A DNA stretch of 64,000 nt from Nocardiopsis coralli (lineage in GTDB: Bacteria; Actinomycetota; Actinomycetes; Streptosporangiales; Streptosporangiaceae): contig NZ_JADBGI010000022.1 of NCBI RefSeq assembly GCF_014892575.1, positions 45,928 to 109,927 of the forward strand, in the 5' to 3' direction. Under the pieces are notes generated by a model. The model was not told the origin of the DNA. It did not search any database and worked only from the letters and a program-made list of their open reading frames with translations. Positions 16,141 through 23,851 of this stretch are shown here, piece after piece; the first letter of the stretch is position 1; each line of letters starts with the position of its first letter. Both the position numbers and the translations under genes were made by a program.

Positions 16141-17522
16141 GGGGTCCTCGGGTCGGTCGTGGCCGGTGCGGGGCCGGTGAGGGCTAGGGTGCGCGCGGCC
16201 AGGTCGTCGATGCGCCGCTCACCGCCGGGCAGCGAGGTGGCGATGCGTCCGTCGATGGGCGCGGTCCACGGTGCGCCGATGCCCTCGGTACCGCGGAGCG
16301 CGCCCACCACCCCGCCGACGGTGGCCGCGGCGGAGTCGGTGTCCCACCCGGCCGTGACCGCGATCGACACGCTCGGGCCGAACTCGCCCGCGCCCCGTGC
16401 GAGGGCGTGGGCGATGGTGGCGGCGTTGTTGAGCACGTGGACCCAGTGCAGGTCGCCGTAGGCCGCGTGCAGCCTGTCGAGCCCCGCCCGGACGTCGCCC
16501 TCGCGGGCCGCGTCCCTCCCGAGGTGGATCGCGTCCTCGAGCCGGCCCCCGACGGGGACGACGGCCTGCGCGGCGTCGAGCACCTCCTCGGCCGTCTCGG
16601 CGACCATCGCCGCCGACGCCAGCGCGGCCGCCCACATCGCCCCGTACACACCGTCGCGGGTGTGGCTCAGGCGCGCGTCGGTCCAGGCCAGGCAGGCTGC
16701 CGCGTGTACGTCGCCCGGGTTCGTCCACCCGTACACGTCGGCGCGGATGAGCGCACCGATCCACTCGCGGAACGGGTTGTGCCGGGTGGCGGTCTCGGGG
16801 ACGGGGCGGGCGTCGAGGATGTTGCGGTAGGCCGCCCGCTCGGCCGTGAACGTGCGGCCGGCCGGCAGGAGGTCGAGCCAGAGCGCGGCGACGTCGTCGG
16901 TGGTGAATCCGCGCCCGTGCCGCTCGAGGAGGGTGAGGGAGAGCATCGGGTAGTTGAGGTCGTCGTCCTCGGGCATGCCGTCGATGTTCTCCTCGAGCGA
17001 GGTGCTCGCGCTGCGCCGGTTCCAGGGCCACCGGGCGGCCACGTCGGCGGGCAGACCGACGGCGGTGAACCAGCGGTCCAGGGGCCAGCGGCCGGTGGAG
17101 CGCAGGATCTCCTCGATGCCCTCACGGGGGATCTTCTCCACGGGCTTGCCGAGCAGGCACCCCGCCGCGCGCCCGGTCCAGGCGCCGTGGAGGCGCCGCC
17201 CCAGGCCGTCGGGCACCGCCGCCCGGGAGGCGGGCGCCGGTGGGGAAGCGGTCGGCAGCACCGCCTGGATCCGGGCCCAGCCGTCGGGGCTGCAGTGGTC
17301 GTCGGGCCGGGGCAGGGCGTCGAGCTGGTCGAGCAGGTCGCGGGCCAGCGCCCGCAGCCGGGCGGAGGCCGGGGCCGGGCCCGCCCCGCTCACGGGTGGG
17401 ACGGGGTCCCCGCCGGCGGCCACCCAGAGGTCGCGGAACCTGCCGACGTCCCGTCCCTCGGCCTCGGACTGCACGAGTTCGTGTGCGATCAGGTCCTCGG
17501 GCCGGGCCCAGGTGAGCCTCAT
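16137..17522 (-). CDS. ADP-ribosylglycohydrolase (DraG/ARH) family protein
   Basis: 461 residues, longer than DraG (about 300) because of a roughly 105-residue N-terminal extension of unknown fold. The ARH domain starts at RRLHGAWTGRAAGCLLGKPVE. It carries the metal-binding segments PEDDDLNYPMLSLTLLERHG, in place of the usual DDT, and GWDTDSAAATVGGVVGAL near residue 405, the typical paired-Asp site. The family removes ADP-ribose or related N-/O-glycosides using two divalent ions. Inside a sugar ABC operon, a role in cleaving an imported ribosyl or nucleoside-type glycoside is more likely than reversing protein ADP-ribosylation; this is inference from context. Confidence 0.82.
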   Translation of the reverse strand: MRLTWARPEDLIAHELVQSEAEGRDVGRFRDLWVAAGGDPVPPVSGAGPAPASARLRALARDLLDQLDALPRPDDHCSPDGWARIQAVLPTASPPAPASRAAVPDGLGRRLHGAWTGRAAGCLLGKPVEKIPREGIEEILRSTGRWPLDRWFTAVGLPADVAARWPWNRRSASTSLEENIDGMPEDDDLNYPMLSLTLLERHGRGFTTDDVAALWLDLLPAGRTFTAERAAYRNILDARPVPETATRHNPFREWIGALIRADVYGWTNPGDVHAAACLAWTDARLSHTRDGVYGAMWAAALASAAMVAETAEEVLDAAQAVVPVGGRLEDAIHLGRDAAREGDVRAGLDRLHAAYGDLHWVHVLNNAATIAHALARGAGEFGPSVSIAVTAGWDTDSAAATVGGVVGALRGTEGIGAPWTAPIDGRIATSLPGGERRIDDLAARTLALTGPAPATTDPRTP

Positions 17523-17594
17523 ACAGGCCCCACTCCTCTCCTTCGCGGTCGCGCCGGACTGCCGCGCCGGACTGTCGGTGCGGCGCCCACGCTT

Positions 17595-18869
17595 CTATTC
17601 GGTGGTCTGCTCCCACCCGGACTCCAGCTCGTCCCTGAGCTCGTCGGCGTCGATCTCCTGGGCGAGGAAGCGCTGGTAGGCGGGGGTCGCGACGGTCTCC
17701 TTCCACTGCGCGTACCCGTCGACGAACAGGAACGGCGAGGACTCCAGGTGCTCGCCGGACTCCAGGAGGGTTTCCCAGGTCTCGTCGCCGCCGAGGGAGG
17801 CGCCCATGGCCTCGCGCGCGGACTCCGTCGCGGGGATGAGGGAGTCCGCCTCGTTCAGCTCCGCGAGGTTCTCGGTGGAGGTGAAGTACTCGAGGAACTC
17901 GGCGGACTCCTCCACGTGCTCGGAGTCGACGTCGACCGAGAGCGTCTGCGGGTTCGCCGTCTGCGCGGGGCCGGCGGGTCCCTCCAGCGGCGGCAGGACC
18001 ACCCAGTCGAGGTCGTCGGGCGCGTCGGCGGCGATGTTGGCCGCCTGGAACGAGCCCTGGACGGTCATGGCGATCTCCTCCGAGTAGAAGGGGGCCAGCG
18101 TCTCCGCCCCGTCCTGGGTGAGGGTGACCGGGAGGATCGACCCGTCCTCGTGGGCCATGGTGCCGACCAGTTCGGGCAGGGCCATCTCGCCCTCGCCGAC
18201 GGCCAGGTCCGCGTCGGCGCCGGTGCCCTCGAAGAAGTCACCGCCGAAGGCCGGGGCCATGGACATGAACGCCGCGGTGGGGCTCGACAGCCCCCACCCG
18301 AGGCCGTGCTGGTCGCCCGTGGTCGTGTCCGCGGCGGCCTCCCGCAGCTCCTGCCAGGTCATGGTGTCACCGTCGGGGACCTCGACCCCGGCGTCCTCGA
18401 GCATGCCCCGGTTGGCGAAGACCACGTAGGACTGCAGCTCGGTCGGGTAGGCGATGACCTCGCCGTCGACCGTCACCGCGTCCTGCACACCGTCGGGGAT
18501 GTCGGCGCGCGCGTCCTCCGACATGTGCTCCGACAGGTCGGCGAGGTAGCCGTCGCGTGCGAAGGGGACGAGCTCGGCCGCCTCGTAATGGATGATGTCC
18601 GGGGCCGCGCCGCCGTTGAACTGCGTGATGAGCTTGTCGTGGATCCCCTCCCAACCGGCGGGCACGATCTCGACCTGCACGTCGGGGTTGGCCTCGTTCC
18701 AGGACGCGACGATGGACTCGGTGGCCTCGATGGCCGCCGGCTGGTCCGAGAGCGACTGGAACTCGAGGGTGACCGGGCCGCCGCTCTCCCCGGCGTCGCC
18801 GCAGGCGGGCAGGGCCAGCACCGCGGCCGAGAGGGCCGCGGCGGGCGCAGTGCGGGTCTTCAAGGGCAA
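17595..18869 (-). CDS. Carbohydrate ABC transporter substrate-binding lipoprotein (CUT1, family 1 SBP)
   Basis: 424 residues. The signal peptide ends at LALPAC with lipidated Cys23. The mature SBP_bac_1 fold shows VTLEFQSLSDQP, IVASWNEANPDVQVEIVPAGWEG, KLITQFNGGAAPDIIHYE, and later AMTVQGSFQAANIA. It is strongly acidic. It is the third gene of a leftward operon after two permeases and precedes the ADP-ribosylglycohydrolase-type gene by 72 bp. The sugar is unknown. No ATPase gene is nearby, so a shared MsiK-type ATPase elsewhere is expected. Confidence 0.88.
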   Translation of the reverse strand: MPLKTRTAPAAALSAAVLALPACGDAGESGGPVTLEFQSLSDQPAAIEATESIVASWNEANPDVQVEIVPAGWEGIHDKLITQFNGGAAPDIIHYEAAELVPFARDGYLADLSEHMSEDARADIPDGVQDAVTVDGEVIAYPTELQSYVVFANRGMLEDAGVEVPDGDTMTWQELREAAADTTTGDQHGLGWGLSSPTAAFMSMAPAFGGDFFEGTGADADLAVGEGEMALPELVGTMAHEDGSILPVTLTQDGAETLAPFYSEEIAMTVQGSFQAANIAADAPDDLDWVVLPPLEGPAGPAQTANPQTLSVDVDSEHVEESAEFLEYFTSTENLAELNEADSLIPATESAREAMGASLGGDETWETLLESGEHLESSPFLFVDGYAQWKETVATPAYQRFLAQEIDADELRDELESGWEQTTE

Positions 18870-18912
18870 TCCTTCCGACGGGGGGTAGTGGCGGAGATGG
18901 TCGGCATACCGG

Positions 18913-19740
18913 TCATCCCTTGACCGCGCCGGCCATCAGACCGCTCGCGAGCTTCCGCTGCATGAGCGAGAAGAAGACGATGCTCGGGATCGCGGCCAGG
19001 ACCGACCCCGCGGCCAGCGGCCCGAGCGCGACCTTGCCCTCTCCACCGATGAACATCTTCAGCGTGATGGGCAGGGTGTAGTTCTCCGGTGACTGGAGCA
19101 GCACCAGGGCGAAGAAGAACTCGTTCCAGGACGAGACGAAGGCGAACATGGCCGTGGCGGCCACGCCCGGGGCCAGGAGCGGGAGGACGATCAGGCGCAG
19201 GACGGCCGGGCGGCCCGCTCCGTCCACCTCGGCCGCCTCCTCCAGGGCGACCGGGACCGCGGACACGTACCCCTGCAGCATCCACAGCGCGAACGGCAGC
19301 GTGTAGGTGGTGTGCACCAGGACCAGGCCCAACAGGCTGTCGGTGAGGCCGAGGGTCCTCAGCACCAGGAACAGCGGCAGGATGACGAGGATGACCGGGA
19401 ACACCTGGCTGATGAGGATCCACCCCACCCCGGCGACGCGGACCGCGCCCTTGATCCGGGCGAGCACGTAGGAGGCGGGAAGGGCCGTGAGGATCACCAG
19501 CGCGGTGGTGGACAGCGCCACGACCGCGCTGTTCCACATGGACCTGAGCAACCCCTGACGGGCCAGGGCCCGGGTGTAGTTGTCCCAGCTCCACTCGGAG
19601 GGCAACAGGCTCACGGTGAGCGAGTTGAGCTCGACCGACGACTTCACCGACGCCGAGAGCAGCCACAGCAGGGGGAAGCCGAGGAAGACGATGTAGCAGG
19701 CCAGGGCCGCGTACTGGGCCGGGCGGACGAGGTGGCGCAC
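18913..19740 (-). CDS. Carbohydrate ABC transporter permease (CUT1, MalG type)
   Basis: 275 residues, six membrane helices. The EAA loop reads LEEAAEVDGAGRPAVLRLIVLPLLAPG, the ATPase-contact motif of MalG-like permeases. The N-terminus YAALACYIVFLGFPLLWLLSASVKS is a typical first helix. It starts 3 bases after the stop of the partner permease gene and is followed, 43 bases on, by the binding-protein gene. Confidence 0.9.
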   Translation of the reverse strand: MRHLVRPAQYAALACYIVFLGFPLLWLLSASVKSSVELNSLTVSLLPSEWSWDNYTRALARQGLLRSMWNSAVVALSTTALVILTALPASYVLARIKGAVRVAGVGWILISQVFPVILVILPLFLVLRTLGLTDSLLGLVLVHTTYTLPFALWMLQGYVSAVPVALEEAAEVDGAGRPAVLRLIVLPLLAPGVAATAMFAFVSSWNEFFFALVLLQSPENYTLPITLKMFIGGEGKVALGPLAAGSVLAAIPSIVFFSLMQRKLASGLMAGAVKG

Positions 19741-19743
19741 GGT

Positions 19744-20628
19744 TCACCCCACCCTCTCGCCGTCGTCGCGCAGTTGGGACCACAGGTAGACCGTCAGCAG
19801 GAGCACGACCACCACGACGAGCACCACACCCATCGCTGCGGCGTGGCCGACGTTGCGGTTGTTGAACGCCTCCAGGTAGGTGAAGAGCATCGGCAGCATG
19901 GTCCGGCCGCCGGGCCCGCCCTCCGTCAGCACGTAGACCAGCGAGAACGAGTTGAAGTTCCAGATGAAGTTCAGCGACGTGATCGACGTGATGATGGGGC
20001 GCAGCCCCGGCAGGGTCACGCCGGTGAACCTGCGCCACGCGCCGGCCCCGTCCATGGACGCCGCCTCGTGCAGCTCGCCCGGTATCTGCTGCAGGCCGGC
20101 GAGCAGAGTCACCGTGGTGTGCGGCATGCCCACCCACACACCCACGGCGATCACCGCGGGCAGCGCGGTGGAGAAGTCCCCGAGCCAGTTGGTGTCGTCC
20201 GGCAGGCCGAGCGCGCCCAGGGCCGCGTTGAGGGGGCCGGCGTTGGGCGAGTAGATCATCTGCCACATGATCGCCACGACGACCGGCGGCATGGCCCACG
20301 GGACCAGGGCCAGGACGCGCGTGAGCCCCTGGAACCGAAGGCCGGAGTCCAGCAGGAGCGCGAGCCCCATGGCGGCGGCGAGCTGGAGCACCGTCACCGA
20401 CACCGCCCAGACCAGGCCGATGCGGAACGACCCCCAGAAGAGGGCGTTGTCCAGCAGACGCACGAAGTTGTCGAGGCCGACCGGTTCGAAGTCCGGCGCA
20501 CGCACCAGGCGGGCGTCGGTGAACGCCAGCGAGACACCCACGGCCAGCGGCGCGACGCTGAGCACCAGGATCGGCAGCAGGGACGGTATGACGAGGGCGG
20601 CCGCCTCACGGCGCCGGGATGAGGACAT
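19744..20628 (-). CDS. Carbohydrate ABC transporter permease (CUT1, MalF type)
   Basis: 294 residues with six membrane helices beginning ALVIPSLLPILVLSVAPLAVGVSLAF. The EAA loop LHEAASMDGAGAWRRFTGVTLPGL marks the ATPase contact. It is the first gene of the leftward operon. A strong promoter lies 85-115 bp upstream, with LacI-like CG-centred sequences between promoter and start. It would form a heterodimer with the following MalG-type permease. Confidence 0.9.
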   Translation of the reverse strand: MSSSRRREAAALVIPSLLPILVLSVAPLAVGVSLAFTDARLVRAPDFEPVGLDNFVRLLDNALFWGSFRIGLVWAVSVTVLQLAAAMGLALLLDSGLRFQGLTRVLALVPWAMPPVVVAIMWQMIYSPNAGPLNAALGALGLPDDTNWLGDFSTALPAVIAVGVWVGMPHTTVTLLAGLQQIPGELHEAASMDGAGAWRRFTGVTLPGLRPIITSITSLNFIWNFNSFSLVYVLTEGGPGGRTMLPMLFTYLEAFNNRNVGHAAAMGVVLVVVVVLLLTVYLWSQLRDDGERVG

Positions 20629-20662
20629 CGAGGCTCTCGTCCGTGCACGGACAGGGGGTCGG

Positions 20663-20742
20663 AACGTTTCCCCCGAGGTCCTCGGCAGGGGATGCCGGAA
20701 ACGTCCCCGGGGAAATTAGCGTGGCGTGCGTCACCCTGTCAA
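20663..20742 (-). promoter_or_regulatory. Promoter and candidate operators of the CUT1 transporter operon
   Basis: On the minus strand, TTGACA (20742-20737) and TAATTT (20718-20713) have an 18-bp spacer, a near-consensus promoter. Downstream lie two CG-centred sequences, GGAAACGTCC (20697-20706, plus strand) and GGAACGTTTCC (20661-20671), flanking the palindrome CCGAGGTCCTCGG (20674-20686). They resemble LacI-family operators, though no LacI gene is adjacent. Confidence 0.6.
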
Positions 20743-20840
20743 CGCCTCCGGCCGCGGCGACGCCCGCGTGCGCGTCCGTCCCGGGGGAGCGGCACGGCGC
20801 GGACGCCGGACCTGGTCGTGTACGTCACGGCGGTGAAGCT

Positions 20841-20876
20841 TTGCCGAGTTATATAACCCGGTGATATTGTCTCGGC
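20841..20876 (+). promoter_or_regulatory. Leaderless promoter and operator of the marR-MFS operon
   Basis: TTGCCG (20841-20846) and TATTGT (20865-20870) have an 18-bp spacer. The GTG start is 6 bases beyond the -10, so the transcript is probably leaderless. The spacer contains the perfect palindrome GTTATATAAC (20848-20857), and an outer GCCGAG/CTCGGC pair (20843-20848 / 20871-20876) brackets it. This suggests MarR autorepression. Confidence 0.6.
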
Positions 20877-21335
20877 GTGGTTGAACCAACACCGTCCTCC
20901 GGCGAGGTCCTGACAGCACTGCTCGAGCGCGTGTATGTGCTCAATCGCCTCGCCTCCACGCGTACCCCCGGCGGCCACTCGCCGTCGTACTACCGCGTCC
21001 TCGGACTGTTGACCGACCACGGGTCCCAGAGGGTCGGCGACCTCGCGGCCGCCGCGCACATGAGCCAGCCGGGGATGACCAAGACGATCAACCTCCTCGT
21101 CGACCAGGGCTTCGCGACCCGTTCGCACGATCCCGACGATTCGCGGGTCACGCTCGTGACCATCACCGACGCCGGCCGCGAACAGATCCGCACCCGCGCC
21201 GAGGAGATCGTCGACCGGCTGCTCACGGACGTCGAACCGCTCAGCGAGTCCGAGCGCCGCACCCTCCAGGAGACCGTCCGCATCCTGGAAAGCCGTATAC
21301 CGGGGGCTTCGGCGCCCCACGAGAGAGATCGTTGA
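20877..21335 (+). CDS. MarR-family transcriptional regulator
   Basis: 152 residues, standard MarR size. The winged HTH is VGDLAAAAHMSQPGMTKTINLLVDQGFATR, beginning near residue 58, followed by the wing HDPDDSRVTLVTITDAGRE with the conserved Asp-Asp-Arg. C-terminal dimerisation helices follow. The stop codon shares a base with the ATG of the MFS gene (TGATG), so regulator and transporter form one operon. It probably represses the pair until an exported compound binds; the ligand is unknown. Confidence 0.88.
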   Translation: MVEPTPSSGEVLTALLERVYVLNRLASTRTPGGHSPSYYRVLGLLTDHGSQRVGDLAAAAHMSQPGMTKTINLLVDQGFATRSHDPDDSRVTLVTITDAGREQIRTRAEEIVDRLLTDVEPLSESERRTLQETVRILESRIPGASAPHERDR

Positions 21336-22594
21336 TGAGTATCGAGACCGACGAGGAGTTATCCGCCCTGCAGAAGGAGAGCTCGGGCGGGCGCTGGTGG
21401 AACCAGCCCAGGACCGTCTGGGCCGTCGCCTTCGCCGCGACGGTCTCCTTCATGGGCATCGGCCTGGTGGACCCGATCCTGCCGGCCATCTCCGAGGAAC
21501 TGCAGGCCACGCCCACCGAGACGTCGCTGCTGTTCACCTCCTACCTGTTCATCACCGCCATCGCGATGTTCTTCAGCAGCTGGGTCTCCGGGCGCCTGGG
21601 TGCGCGCAACACCCTGCTGCTCAGCCTTGCGGTGGTGGTGGCCTTCTCGCTGGCCTCGGGCCTGGCCCCGAGCGTGCCGTGGATCATCGCCTTCCGTGCG
21701 CTGTGGGGGCTGGGCAACGCCCTGTTCATCTCCACGGCGTTGTCCACGATCATCAGCGAGTCACGCGACGCCGACGGCGCGATCATCCTCTACGAGGCCT
21801 CGATCGGTGTCGGCATGGCGCTCGGCCCACTCGCGGGCGGGCTGCTCGGCACGCTGTCCTGGCGCGCGCCGTTCATCGGCACCGCCGTCCTCATGGCCGG
21901 CGCGTTCGTGGCGATCCTGCTCCTGCTGCAGAAGCACGCCGTGGTGAAGACACGCACGCCGCTCTTCGCCGCCTTCACGGGGCTGGCACGGTTGCCGCTG
22001 CTGTCCTTCGCCCTCGTCGCGCTCTTCTACAACATGGCGTTCTTCGTCGTGCTGGCCTGGTCGCCCTACCCGCTGGGCTTCAACGCGATGGGTATCGGAC
22101 TGACCTTCTTCGGCTGGGGGCTCGGCCTGGCCCTCACCTCGGTGCTGGCCGCCCCGGCCCTGACCGCGCGGTTCAGGCGCACCACCGTCATCGCCGCCGG
22201 TCTGGCGAGCCTGTTGGCCGTGCTGGTGCTGGCCGCTCTCTTCGTGGAGTCGGCGCCCGCCCTCGTGGTGCTCATCATCGCGGCCGGTCTGATCCTCGGC
22301 GTCATGAACACCGTGCTGACCGAGTCGTCCATGGCCGCGACCGACCTGCCGCGCCCCGTCGCCTCCTCGGCCTACTCGGGCCTGCGCTTCCTCGGCGGCG
22401 CCGTCGCCCCGCCCGTGGCCTCGGCCGCAGGCGCCGCGTTCGGAGCGTCGGCGCCGTACCTGTACGGGGCCGGTGCCCTGGTGGTGGCGCTGGCCCTCTT
22501 CGCCCTGCTGTACCACCGGCTCTGCGTGGTCGACGGGGCGCACCAGGAGGATGCGCTGGAAGAGGCCGAGGCGCTCATCGGCAACGCCGACTGA
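21335..22594 (+). CDS. MFS transporter, DHA1-like drug/metabolite exporter
   Basis: 419 residues, 12 predicted helices. The first helix region is FMGIGLVDPILPAISEELQATPTE, typical of DHA1 multidrug antiporters. SGRLGARNTLLLS is the conserved loop 2-3 motif (compare G-x-L-a-D-r-x-G-r-r). GVGMALGPLAGGLLG is the antiporter-specific motif C in helix 5. A short hydrophilic N-terminus includes GGRWWNQPRT. ATG at 21335 overlaps the MarR stop by one base. It is probably proton-driven efflux induced by substrate through the MarR repressor. Confidence 0.87.
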   Translation: MSIETDEELSALQKESSGGRWWNQPRTVWAVAFAATVSFMGIGLVDPILPAISEELQATPTETSLLFTSYLFITAIAMFFSSWVSGRLGARNTLLLSLAVVVAFSLASGLAPSVPWIIAFRALWGLGNALFISTALSTIISESRDADGAIILYEASIGVGMALGPLAGGLLGTLSWRAPFIGTAVLMAGAFVAILLLLQKHAVVKTRTPLFAAFTGLARLPLLSFALVALFYNMAFFVVLAWSPYPLGFNAMGIGLTFFGWGLGLALTSVLAAPALTARFRRTTVIAAGLASLLAVLVLAALFVESAPALVVLIIAAGLILGVMNTVLTESSMAATDLPRPVASSAYSGLRFLGGAVAPPVASAAGAAFGASAPYLYGAGALVVALALFALLYHRLCVVDGAHQEDALEEAEALIGNAD

Positions 22595-22636
22595 CCGCGG
22601 GGCGGCGGGGTCCGGATCCGCCGCCCCGGCAGCACC

Positions 22637-22668
22637 CGTAGGGGCCCACCGCACGGTGGGCCCCTACG
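22637..22668 (+). terminator. Strong terminator after the MFS gene
   Basis: A 14-bp perfect stem, CGTAGGGGCCCACC (22637-22650) / GGTGGGCCCCTACG (22655-22668), with loop GCAC, followed by TGCTTCT. It marks the left edge of the AT-richer island. Confidence 0.85.
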
Positions 22669-23391
22669 TGCTTCTCCGATGGGAGCGCTCTAGGGAACCG
22701 ATCCGGATGATGTGGCGGATTGTTTATTATCGCCGGGTAGGTAGGGTCAGGTACCGGACTCTCCTAACGCTTCCCAAACGCGCATCGGTCCGACTCCTCT
22801 CCGCCCCTATTTGGCCGTAGGGTCTGCTGAAATGCGAGGAATGAGCAAGGCCTCCCGGTGGCGTCGAATGCCTGCTCGCACGTGTCGGTTCGGGCAGCGA
22901 AGTTGCCACCTGGCAGGGGTGGTATGAAATTTCCCTGTGGCATTAAAGGCGGTCGGTTATCTCCTCGTTTGCCGACGAGAGGTGAACGCAATTTTGGTCA
23001 TGTTTCTGCGCGCAAAGATGAGCCCCGTGATTCCTGCTGGCGTTCCCGTGCGACTGCCGAAAACTTCCCAGGTTGTTTGGTCTGGGTGAACCGGAGGCAC
23101 TGATGGGGCAACGAAGTGCGACGACGTATCCAGAACGCGTGGCGCTTCGGCCGTCGCGGCGCACGGCTAAGGACCTTGGAGTAGCTGGCAGATGCATATC
23201 CCTTCGCTTGCAAGGCCGTCCGCTTTATGAAGGAATTTTTCCTGGTCAGGTGCATGGATGTCAGGCCAGTAGAGGCTGAGCCATGGTCAGTTGCGGGACG
23301 AATCGTTGGTGATTATTTCTGATTTGCTTCATCAAGTGCCTGGATCCGCTACGATGCAAGGGTACATGTCGTTTCCTTGGAGAGCGGGTCT
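22669..23391. other. AT-richer non-coding stretch at the left of the SepF-like/SLATT island
   Basis: About 720 bp with clearly lower G+C than either side and no supported gene. Short open frames on both strands lack recognisable domains, good starts or codon bias. The sequence may be a decayed leftover of the transfer event. Near its right end, TTGCTT (23324-23329) and a good -10-like TACGAT (23350-23355) could drive the two-gene operon, although the 20-bp spacing is long. No direct repeats marking an insertion could be identified by eye. Confidence 0.5.
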
Positions 23392-23838
23392 ATGTCCCCT
23401 TGGTTCTTGATTCTGGCCATGCTTCTCTCTTTTGTGGTTGCGCTATTCTCATTATACGCAACTCAAGGGCGAGACAGAGGGAGGGGGGTGAGTGCTCCAC
23501 CCTCCACTCCAGAATTAGAAGGTCTGTCGCGGGTTGAAATCTCCCTGAGTTCAGCTGAAAAAATGAACTCTTATAGTGCGGTATACGGGCATGAGCCGGA
23601 TATCCGACTCGGGAAGGTGCTGCGCTACTCGCCCCGGGGGTATCAATCGGCAGTGGGAGAAATATCCATGCGGTTTCGCGAGGCAAAAGTTGTGTCGATC
23701 GATGTGGGTAAGATGACCCCCTGTGACGCCGCTCGTTTGATCGATTTTTGCAGCGGAATGGCAGTCGCCTCAAGGGGTTGGTTCTACCGCGTCACAGACC
23801 AAGTTGTAATGATTTCTCCTCCGGTCCAAAAAAATTGA
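23392..23838 (+). CDS. SepF-like protein with an N-terminal transmembrane anchor
   Basis: 148 residues from ATG 23392, preceded by GGAGAG. Residues 3-23 (WFLILAMLLSFVVALFSLY) are one hydrophobic helix, then a linker of about 50 residues. Residues about 76-145 match the SepF/DUF552 core: YSPRGYQSAVGEISMRFREA, VVSIDVGKMTPCDAARLIDF, CSGMAVASRGWFYRVTDQVVMISP. SepF normally binds FtsZ and the membrane through an amphipathic helix; here a true membrane span replaces that helix, and the C-terminus stops right after the core. Codon use is AT-richer than the genome, a sign of transfer. The SLATT gene starts 13 bp downstream, so they form an operon. Function is unknown; a membrane polymer or scaffold for the SLATT protein is inference. 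Confidence 0.7.
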   Translation: MSPWFLILAMLLSFVVALFSLYATQGRDRGRGVSAPPSTPELEGLSRVEISLSSAEKMNSYSAVYGHEPDIRLGKVLRYSPRGYQSAVGEISMRFREAKVVSIDVGKMTPCDAARLIDFCSGMAVASRGWFYRVTDQVVMISPPVQKN

Positions 23839-23851
23839 AAGAAGGTGTTAA

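Noticed and set aside
22858..23279. Short open frames (about 60-85 codons) in the AT-rich stretch before the SepF-like gene
   Set aside because: No ribosome-binding sites, domains or consistent codon bias; overlapping frames on both strands.
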